The position numbers and the translations under genes are program-made. A DNA stretch of 64,000 nucleotides from Methylocystis sp. ATCC 49242 (GTDB lineage Bacteria > Pseudomonadota > Alphaproteobacteria > Rhizobiales > Beijerinckiaceae), in the NCBI RefSeq assembly GCF_000188155.2, contig NZ_KE124774.1, forward strand, positions 2,486,356 through 2,550,355, written 5' to 3'. Position 1 is the stretch's first letter. The number at the start of each line of letters is the position of its first letter. The notes under the pieces were generated by a model, which made no database searches, had not been told where the DNA came from, and worked only from the letters and a program-made list of their open reading frames with translations. Positions 36,910 through 45,651 of this stretch are shown here, one piece after another.

Positions 36910-37248
36910 ATGAGCGCCGTCGCAGCCCGTTGGGCGAAAAAGCAGACGGCCGGCGGCTCAGGCCGCAAAGCTGTCCTGATGATGCTGGCGCACCTTGCCG
37001 ACAAGAGCGGTGTGCTCCACGCGAGCGTCGCCGCACTCGGCGAGGCCTGCGAAATGAGCGCCGACGTGGTGAGGGATCATCTCGACCACTTGGCGAAATC
37101 TGGGCTAATCGAGCGCGCGGCCTCTTACCGGGACGATGGCGGACGAGCTGCTAATAAGATCGTTGTGCGCCACAAACCGCGCCAGCGGGTCGACCCCTCG
37201 CCGCAGACCGAAACGGGCGCCCCTATCGGTCAATGGGGGCGCGCATGA
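36910..37248 (+). CDS. Winged-helix DNA-binding protein of the element
   Basis: 112 aa. A helix-turn-helix/wHTH of the replication or MarR-like type is visible: AVLMMLAHLADKSGVLHASVAALGEACEMS (in pieces) and VVRDHLDHLAKSGLIERA, with a wing SYRDDGGRAANKIVV. Such proteins are often the first replication gene in alphaproteobacterial prophages. The stop overlaps the next start (ATGA), so both are co-translated. Its exact role (replication initiation versus regulation) is not shown. Confidence 0.65.
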   Translation: MSAVAARWAKKQTAGGSGRKAVLMMLAHLADKSGVLHASVAALGEACEMSADVVRDHLDHLAKSGLIERAASYRDDGGRAANKIVVRHKPRQRVDPSPQTETGAPIGQWGRA

Positions 37249-38240
37249 CGCAGACGATCTTCCGGCCTGCCAGGCGCGCTCAATACACGGTCGTCAGCAA
37301 TGCGCTGATGAATGACGAACGGATCTCCGCTGATGCCTTGGGCGCGCTCGTCTATCTTCTCTCGCGTCCTGACGATTGGGTCATTCATCGTGAACAGTTG
37401 ATGTCGCGCTTCAAGATTGGCCGCGACAAGTTTCAATCCATCTTTCGGGAGTTGAGCGTCCTCGGCTATGCACGGCTCGAATCCGTGTCGGATGCCGAGT
37501 CAGGCCATCTCGCTGGAAAAAGATGGGTGATTATCGAGGAACCGGATGCCTGCGACCGAGAGACGGAAAACCCGTCTCTCGGTGACGCCGCCGACGAACG
37601 GGTTTCCCGACAGTCGGCAAAACCGACGGTCGGAAAACCCGGCCATATAATAAATACTGATCTTAGACCTATTACTGAATCTCAACCAAAGACTGTCTCT
37701 CCCCCTACCCCCAACGTGACGCGGGAGGGGGGAAAAGGGCTTTCCGATGATGGGAAGGCGGCGAGCGTCGCCGTGCAACCCGACGCGTGGGAATGCTTCA
37801 AGGCCGCTTGGCCCTGGCAGGATGGGCAATCCGAAAGTGTCGACGCGGCCAAGCGGGCGTTCAATCGCCTGAGCGGTGCGGACAGAGAGCTATGCGTCAA
37901 AGGCGCTGAGGCATTCCAGCCGCGACCTGGCAGGGTTTGCGCGGCTGTTTTCATCGCCGAGCGACACTGGTCTTTCAAGCCGCGCCGATCGCCGGCGGCT
38001 TCCAGCACGAGCGCGCCGAGCGCAAGCAGCTCCAAGGCTCAAAGGCGGCCAGACGGAACATGGTGGCTTGCGCCGGACTCGCCGCAATTGGAGCGCTGGC
38101 ACGAATTCGAACGGCGGACCAGTCCCGATCGTCGGGCCAAAGCCGGTTGCGTTCGGCCGGCCGAATGGCCTCCCGGCAACCCGTCAAATCTGCCGATCGG
38201 CGGAAAGGGGATACCCCCCTTAAGGACGGCAAGCCCTTAA
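37245..38240 (+). CDS. Replication-type helix-turn-helix protein of the element
   Basis: 331 aa. N-terminal wHTH (ISADALGALVYLLSRPDDWVI, then MSRFKIGRDKFQSIFRELSVLGYARLE in parts) is followed by a long, variable, Ser/Pro-rich middle and a basic C-terminus containing DGTWWLAPDSPQLERW. This layout (helix-turn-helix plus disordered tail) is common in replication initiators or DnaD-like proteins of small prophages. Start ATG overlaps the upstream stop. Assignment is by layout only. Confidence 0.55.
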   Translation: MTQTIFRPARRAQYTVVSNALMNDERISADALGALVYLLSRPDDWVIHREQLMSRFKIGRDKFQSIFRELSVLGYARLESVSDAESGHLAGKRWVIIEEPDACDRETENPSLGDAADERVSRQSAKPTVGKPGHIINTDLRPITESQPKTVSPPTPNVTREGGKGLSDDGKAASVAVQPDAWECFKAAWPWQDGQSESVDAAKRAFNRLSGADRELCVKGAEAFQPRPGRVCAAVFIAERHWSFKPRRSPAASSTSAPSASSSKAQRRPDGTWWLAPDSPQLERWHEFERRTSPDRRAKAGCVRPAEWPPGNPSNLPIGGKGIPPLRTASP

Positions 38241-38425
38241 CCCGCCACCGGATGCCTAAGAACGTGAAAAACGCCGCGATATTTTTAAATACTTTTTTTT
38301 GATGTGAAATATGAGGCGCGGCGCCTGTATTGCGTTTAATGTGCCAACACACTGTTTTTAGTTGCCTTTTCGACTTCACGCCACCATCGCTGCGTTTCAA
38401 TTTTGAAAATACGAAAGGGATGAAA
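38241..38425. other. AT-rich gap between replication-type genes and tape-measure gene
   Basis: Markedly AT-rich compared with the surroundings (runs of A and T around 38270-38300), no gene. Likely promoter or, less likely, replication origin of the element. Confidence 0.4.
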
Positions 38426-40762
38426 ATGACCGATATCAAAGAAACAATCGAACTGAGCCTGAAGGCGACCGGGTTCGACAAGGGTGCCGCCGACGTGAAG
38501 GCGCTTGGCGCGTCGGAAAAGGATGCGGCGACGCAAGCCGAATTGCTCGCCCGCGCGCAAACGACCGTCGAGAAATCGCTGACCCGCGTTCAATCTCGCA
38601 TGGTAGCTTACACGGCTTCGCTCGATCCGGCCGAAAAGGCGCTGAAGAAACTTGAGCAGGGCGAGGCCATCGTCGCGGCGGCGCGCTCGCGCGGCCTCAC
38701 GGTTACGGACGCAATGACGCGCTCGGTCGAACTGGCGCGCGAGCGTTTCGAGCGGCTCAAGGTCGAGTCGACCGGCGCAGCCGGCGCTCTCGCCCTTACA
38801 CGAAATGAAAGCCTCGCCCTGACCTATACGATTAACGACGTCGTCGCGTCGCTATCGTCTGGCGCGTCGCCGATGACGATCATGATGCAACAGGGCGGGC
38901 AATTGACGCAGGCTTTCGGCGGCGTGCGCGGGACGTTCGAAAAGCTTCTACCCATGCTCGCGCGCTTCGCGCCGCTCGCCGCCGGCGCGGGCGCGGCGGC
39001 GCTCGCCTTCAAGGAAGTTCTAGGATCTTACGAAGAGCTGAAAAAGATAAACGAGGGCGCGTCGAGCGTCGGCGTATCGACCGATCTTTTTCAAATCTGG
39101 ATAAACCACGCGACGCGCCTTCGCCTCACGGTCGAAGACGCCGAAAAGGCCATCGTTCACGCCGGGCAAACGCTCGCCGGGCAAGTCGATAATTTTTCCG
39201 CCTTGAGCCTCGACGGCGGAAAGTCGCGCGTCGCCGAGCGGGCCAACAATCTGTCCGACGTCATCGGCCGCGACGTTCCGTCAAAAGGCCTCGCGGCCGA
39301 TGCGGCGACGCTCGACGAAATGCACCGCGCCGCCCTGCAGCTTGTGCAAGACTATCTGGCGGCGGTGAATGAACTCGACGGCCATGGCCGTTTGCTCGAC
39401 GCCAACCAGGCGCGCCTTGAAGCCATAACCGCCGCAACCGAAGTATGGGGCGACGCGGGCCGCAAGATCGCGGAAGGGCTGCGCGACGGAACGATTACCG
39501 CCGACGAATTTCTTTCGAAGAGCGAAGACGCGGGCCGCGTATGGAGCGACGAAATCCTCGAGGCGCAAACGCGTGTTTCGCAAGAGATCACGACCGCAAA
39601 CGAGCATTTGTCGCGGGCGCTCAACCCGGCGACGGAAGAGCTGCAAAAGCTGACGATCAACGTCTTGCACGCATGGGCCGACGTCGTGGACAAAATCGCG
39701 AGCGCTGTCGAATGGGCGCATAAATGGCTCACAATCATGCGAGCGGCGTCGGGCGTCGTGAGCGGTATCGTGCGGGATGGCGGCCTCGCGCCAGCGTCAG
39801 GGCCAGCAACCTCGGGGCGCATGGGCCGCATCGTCTCGCTTGAGGGCGACACGAGCGAAGGTCACTCTATGCGCGACCTGACGGGGGATTCCGCGCCCTT
39901 GCCGCCCTCGCGCCCGGAAGGACTCGGCAAGGCTGCGCCGGCGGCGCGCGGCGGCCGCGCAAGCCGCGCGGGCGCGAAAGAGGCTCATGACGAACTGAAA
40001 GGCTATCTCGAAAGCCTTGAGAAGACGATTGCGCTGCTCGACGCCGAGGCCGGCGCGCAAGGCAAATCGAACGCCGGGAAAGAGCGCGCGATCGATCTGG
40101 CGAAGGCTGAAGAAATCGCCAAGGAGCGCGGCCGCCCGCTCACGCAAGCGGAAATCGACGCGGTAACGGCTCTCGCCGATCGTCACGCGGCCTTGCGCGC
40201 GCGTATCGACGAAACGCGCGAGGCGCAGCGGGCGGCGAACGAGCAGAGCCGCTTTTTCGCCGAAACGGCCTTTGGCGCGATCGACCGGTTAACGACCGGG
40301 ACGGCGAAACTGACAGATGTTGTGCAATCGCTCGCGCGGTCGCTCGCGCAAGCCGCGCTGAAAGCGGCGCTGCTCGGCGAGGGACCGCTTGCCGGACTCA
40401 TTGGAGCCCAAGGCCAAAATGGCGCGATCGGCAGGCTTTTTGGTCAGCTATCCAGTGGGTTGAGCGGCGGTTTTGCGGGGTACTTCGCCGAAGGCGGCGC
40501 GATTCCTTCCGGCCAATGGGGCATCGTCGGCGAGCGCGGGCCGGAAATGGTTTATGCGGGCGTTAGTGGCGCGAATGTCTTCCCGGCGGTCTCGGCCGCG
40601 TCATTGGCGCGCGCCAGCGGAACCGTCAACAACTCGAAGGTAGTTCACAGTCCCATCAACGTGACGATCCAGACACCGAACGCGCAGAGCTTCGCCCGCA
40701 GTGAAGGCCAGATAGCAGCGACGCTCGCCCGCGCCGTGGCCATGGGCCAGCGGGGGCTTTGA
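38426..40762 (+). CDS. Phage tail tape-measure-like protein
   Basis: 778 aa. Largely helical and Ala/Glu/Lys-rich, with NDVVASLSSGASPMTIMMQQGGQLTQAFGG (split), the lambda-type tape-measure N-terminal signature, a hydrophobic Ala-rich segment near residue 195, and the C-terminal EGGAIPSGQWGIVGERGPEMVYAG typical of tape-measure ends. It sets tail length and helps DNA entry. No other tail gene was found around it, which is odd. Start chosen at the second ATG because AAAGGGA is then 5 nt away. Confidence 0.75.
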   Translation: MTDIKETIELSLKATGFDKGAADVKALGASEKDAATQAELLARAQTTVEKSLTRVQSRMVAYTASLDPAEKALKKLEQGEAIVAAARSRGLTVTDAMTRSVELARERFERLKVESTGAAGALALTRNESLALTYTINDVVASLSSGASPMTIMMQQGGQLTQAFGGVRGTFEKLLPMLARFAPLAAGAGAAALAFKEVLGSYEELKKINEGASSVGVSTDLFQIWINHATRLRLTVEDAEKAIVHAGQTLAGQVDNFSALSLDGGKSRVAERANNLSDVIGRDVPSKGLAADAATLDEMHRAALQLVQDYLAAVNELDGHGRLLDANQARLEAITAATEVWGDAGRKIAEGLRDGTITADEFLSKSEDAGRVWSDEILEAQTRVSQEITTANEHLSRALNPATEELQKLTINVLHAWADVVDKIASAVEWAHKWLTIMRAASGVVSGIVRDGGLAPASGPATSGRMGRIVSLEGDTSEGHSMRDLTGDSAPLPPSRPEGLGKAAPAARGGRASRAGAKEAHDELKGYLESLEKTIALLDAEAGAQGKSNAGKERAIDLAKAEEIAKERGRPLTQAEIDAVTALADRHAALRARIDETREAQRAANEQSRFFAETAFGAIDRLTTGTAKLTDVVQSLARSLAQAALKAALLGEGPLAGLIGAQGQNGAIGRLFGQLSSGLSGGFAGYFAEGGAIPSGQWGIVGERGPEMVYAGVSGANVFPAVSAASLARASGTVNNSKVVHSPINVTIQTPNAQSFARSEGQIAATLARAVAMGQRGL

Positions 40763-40996
40763 TTATCCGATACGGTCCCGGAGCCGCACGCCGGGGCCGG
40801 CGCCGTTCTGGTCAATGAAAACGATACCGGCCGATTCGAGTGCGGCGCGGATGGCGGCTAACGCTTCCTCGCTACCCGCATATTTGCCGGTTTCAAAATT
40901 AGAAATCGTGTTTCGGTGGACACCGGACGCGTCTGCAAGGTCCGCTAATGTCCAATTTAGCGCGGCCCTAGCCATTCGCACTTGTGCAGGCTTCAC
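40763..40996 (-). CDS. XRE-family helix-turn-helix regulator
   Basis: 77 aa. Classic Cro/C1 HTH: PAQVRMARAALNWTLADLADASGVHRNTISNFETGKY (two pieces) followed by a short tail ending GPGVRLRDRIG. Start GTG at 40996, with AGGGA 9 nt upstream; homologues begin MKPAQ-. The only minus-strand gene of the element, convergent with the tape-measure gene and divergent from the genes to its right. A candidate repressor; the dyad upstream (41011-41038) is its likely operator. Confidence 0.82.
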   Translation of the reverse strand: MKPAQVRMARAALNWTLADLADASGVHRNTISNFETGKYAGSEEALAAIRAALESAGIVFIDQNGAGPGVRLRDRIG

Positions 40997-41010
40997 AAGT
41001 TTATGTCCCT

Positions 41011-41038
41011 GTGATAATTTCACATGTGTGAATATCAC
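41011..41038. promoter_or_regulatory. Dyad operator between the XRE gene and its divergent neighbour
   Basis: TTCACA-TG-TGTGAA is a perfect inner dyad, flanked by GTGATA on one side and TATCAC on the other, together a nested inverted repeat of about 28 bp. It lies 15 bp upstream of the regulator start and ahead of the divergent ORF, the usual place for autoregulation. Binding is inference. Confidence 0.6.
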
Positions 41039-41112
41039 GGGCCGATTCTATGAGCAACGCCGGAAATCCTTTTCTGGCGGAGGGTATTATCACGTCAAAT
41101 TGGAGAGAACCA

Positions 41113-41576
41113 ATGACGACAGAAGCGTCAATTTTTGTGTGTGCCAGCGATTTCAACGGGTCGCAGGCGGCGACGGCAAAGGCCGTCGATGCAGTGGCGG
41201 AGGCGCTGTCAGTTCTGGCGCGCTCAGAGGAACGCATTCGCGCCGCGGGGGTATTTATTGGCCGATCCTGGATAAGGTTTCGGGGACGAGCTCGAGCAAA
41301 CATTCGGACGAAGCGCAACGCCTCGCGCTGTCTGTTGCCGGCGCCGAATTTGAAGCCGCCTGTCACGATTGCAGGGAGGCGCAGCGAGCCGTGCTCAATG
41401 CGGAGCCAAGAACTTTGGCGTCGGCTCTCGCTTTACTGGATTTCATCTCGCGACGCCCAGGATTCGGAGCAAATGGCGTCGCAACCGAGGCATGGGCTGT
41501 TCGGACTGCCATCGCTCGCGCTGTCGCCTGCATCACCGCTGCGACCGGTGTTGCTCCCCAATCTGCCGCTGCATGA
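41113..41576 (+). pseudogene. Frameshifted element ORF of unknown function
   Basis: A start MTTEASIFVCASDFNGSQAA with GGAGAG upstream runs in one frame to about 41245. The convincing helical continuation DEAQRLALSVAGAEFEAACH to the stop at 41576 is in the frame one base back. The switch lies at a GGGGG run, so a single-base change (or sequencing error) joins them into about 155 aa. No family recognised. The combined product would be helical and Ala-rich. Confidence 0.5.
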
Positions 41577-41737
41577 TCCGATCAGTTATCCACAAGAAAA
41601 CGGGGCAGGGCGAGCGGACGCCAGCGGAAGCAAATGGGCGAAAATGGGAGGCGATGGGAGACGTGCTTTGCGCCGCATTTACTTTGTTAAGTCCGCAAGG
41701 TGTTTTTCCGGGCGTGTCTTCGTGACAGTCTCACGAA

Positions 41738-42280
41738 ATGACAAACGTATTTGAGAAGAAACCCGCAGTATTCACCCCTTTGGAAGCTGAAAGGCTTACA
41801 GGGGTCGGCCGCGCTCTTCAGCGGGATTGGCGGCGACGGGGCTTTATGCCCAAGAACGACGGTCACGCCCGTTTCGAACTGTTCGAGCTGGCGCAGATGC
41901 TGACGTTTCGGCTCTTTTCAGATGCTGGGCTCGGGTTGGAGCAGGCCAAAGAATGGATGCCGTTCGTTCCCGCCACGATCATCAAGCACGCCCTGTCTGT
42001 CCCTGGCGCGATCGAGGGTGACGGAGAGCGTTACAAGGCGCTGGCTGGCCCGCTGTACGCCGGAAACATCGCTCGCCAGTTCTCGAATGTCTTTTGTGGC
42101 GGCCCCCTCATGATCTGGGCCGATAATACGACGGAAATCGTCGCGGACCCCGAAACGGCGCAGATCTCGGCGCCGCCAGAGAAAATATTCGGTGTCGTGA
42201 GGATCATCGATCTTGAGATTGTCGGCGAAGAGCTGGCCCGACGCGCCGGTCGCGCCCTTGTGCGCGTGCAGTGGATTTAG
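41738..42280 (+). CDS. MerR-like helix-turn-helix protein of the element
   Basis: 180 aa. A MerR/excisionase-like wHTH at residues 12-62 (FTPLEAERLTGVGRALQRDWRRRGFMP, in pieces, then FELFELAQMLTFRLFSDAGL) is followed by a mixed C-terminal domain with PLMIWADNTTEI. Similar proteins precede the capsid gene in related small elements as regulators. Function inferred only from the fold. Confidence 0.6.
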   Translation: MTNVFEKKPAVFTPLEAERLTGVGRALQRDWRRRGFMPKNDGHARFELFELAQMLTFRLFSDAGLGLEQAKEWMPFVPATIIKHALSVPGAIEGDGERYKALAGPLYAGNIARQFSNVFCGGPLMIWADNTTEIVADPETAQISAPPEKIFGVVRIIDLEIVGEELARRAGRALVRVQWI

Positions 42281-42375
42281 ACCGCCACTGGCCGCAACCA
42301 ATTCTCGAATCGCCCGCCTGCGCGGGTGGTGGCCCGCCGCGAGGCGCGGACGTCCTTAAGCTGGAAGGAATCAGC

Positions 42376-43635
42376 ATGCACCGTTTGCCCGACCTGATGG
42401 AAAAACGTACCGGCCTCGTCGCCGAGATGAGCGGCCTTGTCGCGAAAGACCTAGCCGGAACGCTCGGCGACGAGGAACGCGCCCGCTTCGAAACAATCGA
42501 TAGCGACGTGAAAGCGCTCGACGCCAAGATCGACCGTGCGCGCAAGGTGGAAGCCTATGAGCGCATTGCCGACGCCTCGCCCGTCACGGGCGGCCCTGGG
42601 GCGCGCGACCTTCGCGGCTATTCCGTTTCGCGCGCTCTGCGCGGCTCGCTCGGCGGGCGGCTCGATGGCCTCGAAGGCGAGATGCACGCCGAGCTTTCCA
42701 AGGGCCGCGAAACGCGGGGCATCATGATCCCCGTGAGCGTCTTGCTTGGCGATCGGCGCGCGGCCGAGACGCGCGCGCTCACGACGGGCGGCAGCGCCGG
42801 CGCGTTGAAGGGAACCGACCTCATGTCGGAAGCCTTCATCGATCGTCTGCGGCCCGTTATGGCAGTGGAGCGGCTCGGCGCGACCGTTCTCGGCGGACTC
42901 GCCGGCAACGTCGATATTCCGCGCCTCACGGGCTCGGCGACCGCTTCGTGGGTCGCGGAAGACGGCGCGTCCTCGCGCTCCGACCAGACCTTCGACAAGG
43001 TGAGCCTCTCGCCCAAGACGGTCGCGGCCGAAACGCAGTTCTCTCGCCGCCTGATGTTGCAGTCCAACCCGGCGATTGAAGGCGTGGTGCGCAACGACCT
43101 TTCCACCATTTTGGCGACGGCGCTGGACGCCGCTGCGATCAAGGGCGGTGGCGCGAATGAGCCGGTTGGCGTGCTCGCGACGGCCGGCCTGCAGACGGTC
43201 GCGCTCGGCACGAACGGGGCCGCGCCAACGCCGGACAACATGGCGGACCTGATCGCGCTCCCGCGTATCTCCAACGTCTCGTCGCCAGCGGCGTTCCTGA
43301 CAAACGAAAAGGTCCGCAAGGTCGCCATGAAGGCGAAGGACACCACCAGCGCTTACTACGGCATTCCGCAGTTTTTCCAGAATGAGCCCGTCGCCTTCTC
43401 CAATTCTGTCCCGAGCAATCTCACGAAGGGCACGGGCACGAATTTGAGCGCCGTCATCTATGGCGCCTGGTCCGACCTGTTCATTGCCTACTGGAGTGCG
43501 GTCGACGTGCTGGTTAATCCCTATCATCAGGACGTCGCCAGCAAGGGCGGCGTGCTGGTTCACGCCTTCCTCGACGCCGACATTGCGCCGCGCCATCCCG
43601 AGAGCTTCGCCGCCATCGTGGACGCCATCGCATGA
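42376..43635 (+). CDS. HK97-family major capsid protein
   Basis: 419 aa. N-terminal delta (scaffold) domain (about 1-60: LMEKRTGLVAEMSGLV, RFETIDSDVKALDAKIDRA) and an HK97-fold shell from about 140: ALTTGGSAGALKGTD, FIDRLRPVMAVERLGATVL, ATASWVAEDGASSRSDQTFDKVSLSPKTVAA (split), RRLMLQSNPAIEGVVRNDL, ending FAAIVDAIA. The cleavage site should lie near residue 110. Start ATG has GGAAGGA upstream. The stop overlaps the start of the protease gene (ATGA). Confidence 0.92.
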   Translation: MHRLPDLMEKRTGLVAEMSGLVAKDLAGTLGDEERARFETIDSDVKALDAKIDRARKVEAYERIADASPVTGGPGARDLRGYSVSRALRGSLGGRLDGLEGEMHAELSKGRETRGIMIPVSVLLGDRRAAETRALTTGGSAGALKGTDLMSEAFIDRLRPVMAVERLGATVLGGLAGNVDIPRLTGSATASWVAEDGASSRSDQTFDKVSLSPKTVAAETQFSRRLMLQSNPAIEGVVRNDLSTILATALDAAAIKGGGANEPVGVLATAGLQTVALGTNGAAPTPDNMADLIALPRISNVSSPAAFLTNEKVRKVAMKAKDTTSAYYGIPQFFQNEPVAFSNSVPSNLTKGTGTNLSAVIYGAWSDLFIAYWSAVDVLVNPYHQDVASKGGVLVHAFLDADIAPRHPESFAAIVDAIA

Positions 43636-44171
43636 CGATCGAACGGCGCGCCCTTCCTCTCGAAATCCGGGCCGCGCGGGGCAACCCGCGCCGCCTGGAG
43701 GGCTACGCCGCGACCTTCGGAGTCGAGACGCGCGTCGCCGATTTTGTCGAGACGATCCGGGCCGGCGCATTCGCCGGCTCGATTGCCAGCGGGCGGGATA
43801 TTCTCGCCCTCGCCGATCACGATCCGGGCCGCGTGCTCGGGCGCACGAAAAGCGGGACGCTGCGCCTCGTCGAAGACGCGCGGGGCCTCGCCTTTTCGCT
43901 GGACCTCCCCGACACGCAGGCCGCGCGCGACGTTCTCGCCCTCGCCGAGCGCGGCGACATTGGCGGCATGTCCTTCGGCTTCACGGCCGACCCTGGCGGC
44001 GACGCCTGGACCGGCAACCGGCGCGAACTGCGCGCAGTGACGCTCTACGAAATTTCCGTTGTGTCGGCTTGGCCCGCTTACGACGGAACGTCTGTGGAGC
44101 CCCGCGCCCGCCAGCGCGGCCCCGCGACGCGCTCGCTCGCGCGACGCTATCTCGAAATTTTGAGGCGTTGA
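43632..44171 (+). CDS. HK97-family prohead protease
   Basis: 179 aa. Catalytic His63 in ALADHDPGRVLGRT and Ser114 in IGGMSFGFTA mark the serine prohead protease family; N-terminal LEGYAATFGVETR is typical. Cleaves the delta domain of the capsid protein during head maturation. Located downstream of the capsid gene and upstream of the portal gene, the reverse of the usual portal-protease-capsid order. Confidence 0.92.
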   Translation: MTIERRALPLEIRAARGNPRRLEGYAATFGVETRVADFVETIRAGAFAGSIASGRDILALADHDPGRVLGRTKSGTLRLVEDARGLAFSLDLPDTQAARDVLALAERGDIGGMSFGFTADPGGDAWTGNRRELRAVTLYEISVVSAWPAYDGTSVEPRARQRGPATRSLARRYLEILRR

Positions 44172-44172
44172 G

Positions 44173-45411
44173 ATGACCTTTCCATGGGGCCGAATCGCTC
44201 AATTTCTTGGCGTCGAGAAGCGGGCGGCCGTGCCTGCGGACGCCTTCCTTGCGGAATATTTCGGCGCGCGCGGCGTTGGCGCCGGGGCGGTTTCAGCAGA
44301 TCAGGTGCTGTCCAATTTGGCGATTGCGACGGCTTGCGTGTCGCGGCGCTCGCAAGGCCTTGCCAGCGTTCCTCTCAACATTCATCGGAACATCGGCCCT
44401 TCAAACGCAGAGCGCGCCGAAGATCATCAGCTCTATGACATTTTGAACGTCCGGCCGAACGAATACCAAAGCGGGTATGAGTTTCGTGAGTTCATGGGCC
44501 GCTCGCACGATGTTTTCGGCAACGCCTATGCGCGCATTGAGCGCGACGCGAGGGGCCAGATCGTCGCTTTACATCCTTTCCTCCCGGCAATGGTCGCGAT
44601 CGAGCGCCTTGCAAGCGGCCGGCTGCGCTATCGCGCGACCGATTGGACGGGTAAGGTCTGGACACTCCTGCAAGAGGAAATGCTGCATATTCGCGGACCA
44701 AGTCGCGACGGAATTTATGGCCTCTCGCCGATCCAGATCGCGCGCGGGAGCGTGTCTCTCGCGCTGGCGCAAAGCGAGACGGCGCAGAGCTTCATGTCCA
44801 ATGGTCTGCCGCCGTCCGCATTGGTCATGCCTCCCATTGGCACGAAATATACCGAAGTCGCCCTGCAAAAGCTCCAGCGCGGGTTCGCAGAGTATCAGAG
44901 CGGAAGAAATGCGGGAAAGGTGATTGTCGCGCCCGAGAAAATGGAAATCACACCTTTCAACTGGACGCCGGAAGACAGTGAATTTCTCGACAATCGTAAG
45001 CTCTCGAATGAAGACGTTGCGCGCATTTTCGATTGTCCTCCAACGAGCGTCGGCATCGTGGACCGCTCGACCTATTCGAACACAGAACAGGAAGCGCTTG
45101 CGCTTGTGCGCAACTGTCTTGCGCCGCTGGCCTCCCGCTTCGAAAGCGCCTTCGCGCGCTGTCTACTGACCAACGCCGGGCGGCGCTCCTACTTCTTCCG
45201 GCACGATTTCAGCGAACTCCTGCGCGGCGATATGAAAACGCGCTTCGAAGCGTATCGCCTTGCGCGAGAAACTGGCGTCTACAGCCCCAATGATGTGCGA
45301 CGCTTGGAAAATGAAGCGCCTGTCGCCGGTGGCGACGTCTACCACATGCCGGCGAATTGGACGCAGCTCGGACAGCCGCAGAGCGGCGCGCCGCAAAATG
45401 CGACGGTGTGA
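44173..45411 (+). CDS. HK97-family phage portal protein
   Basis: 412 aa. Portal pattern: ACVSRRSQGLASVPLNIHR, NEYQSGYEFREFMGRSHDVFGNAYARIERD (split), MLHIRGPSRDGIYGLSPIQIAR, AGKVIVAPEKMEITPFNWTPEDSEFLDNRK (split) and AARIFD-like VARIFDCPPTSVGIVDRSTYSNTEQ. Forms the dodecameric DNA gate of the head. Follows the protease gene by 1 nt. No terminase gene is next to it, although one is expected. Confidence 0.92.
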   Translation: MTFPWGRIAQFLGVEKRAAVPADAFLAEYFGARGVGAGAVSADQVLSNLAIATACVSRRSQGLASVPLNIHRNIGPSNAERAEDHQLYDILNVRPNEYQSGYEFREFMGRSHDVFGNAYARIERDARGQIVALHPFLPAMVAIERLASGRLRYRATDWTGKVWTLLQEEMLHIRGPSRDGIYGLSPIQIARGSVSLALAQSETAQSFMSNGLPPSALVMPPIGTKYTEVALQKLQRGFAEYQSGRNAGKVIVAPEKMEITPFNWTPEDSEFLDNRKLSNEDVARIFDCPPTSVGIVDRSTYSNTEQEALALVRNCLAPLASRFESAFARCLLTNAGRRSYFFRHDFSELLRGDMKTRFEAYRLARETGVYSPNDVRRLENEAPVAGGDVYHMPANWTQLGQPQSGAPQNATV

Positions 45412-45414
45412 TTG

Positions 45415-45651
45415 ATGGCCAGCGCGACTTTGCAGCTCAACATTATTCCGAAGCGGATGCTGACCAAGGCGGAAGCTGCGCATCATTGCGGCCGGCCGGT
45501 GAAGCGCTTCGAAGTTGAGTGCGGCGTCGCCCCCGTGCGCTTTCCAAATGGCGACTTGCGATTTGACGTTAAGGATCTCGACGCTTGGCTCGATAGCCTG
45601 AAGGGCGGATCATCGAGCGACGCGGATGACATCGTGTCGAGGCTCGCATGA
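45415..45651 (+). CDS. Excisionase/AlpA-like helix-turn-helix protein
   Basis: 78 aa. KRMLTKAEAAHHCGRPVKRFEVECGVAPVRFPNGDLRFDVKDLDAWLD (read in pieces) is an excisionase/MerR-type wHTH that would bind DNA near att sites. Its stop overlaps the integrase start (ATGA), so it is co-translated with the integrase, supporting a role in excision. Small size and fold only; not proven. Confidence 0.7.
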   Translation: MASATLQLNIIPKRMLTKAEAAHHCGRPVKRFEVECGVAPVRFPNGDLRFDVKDLDAWLDSLKGGSSSDADDIVSRLA

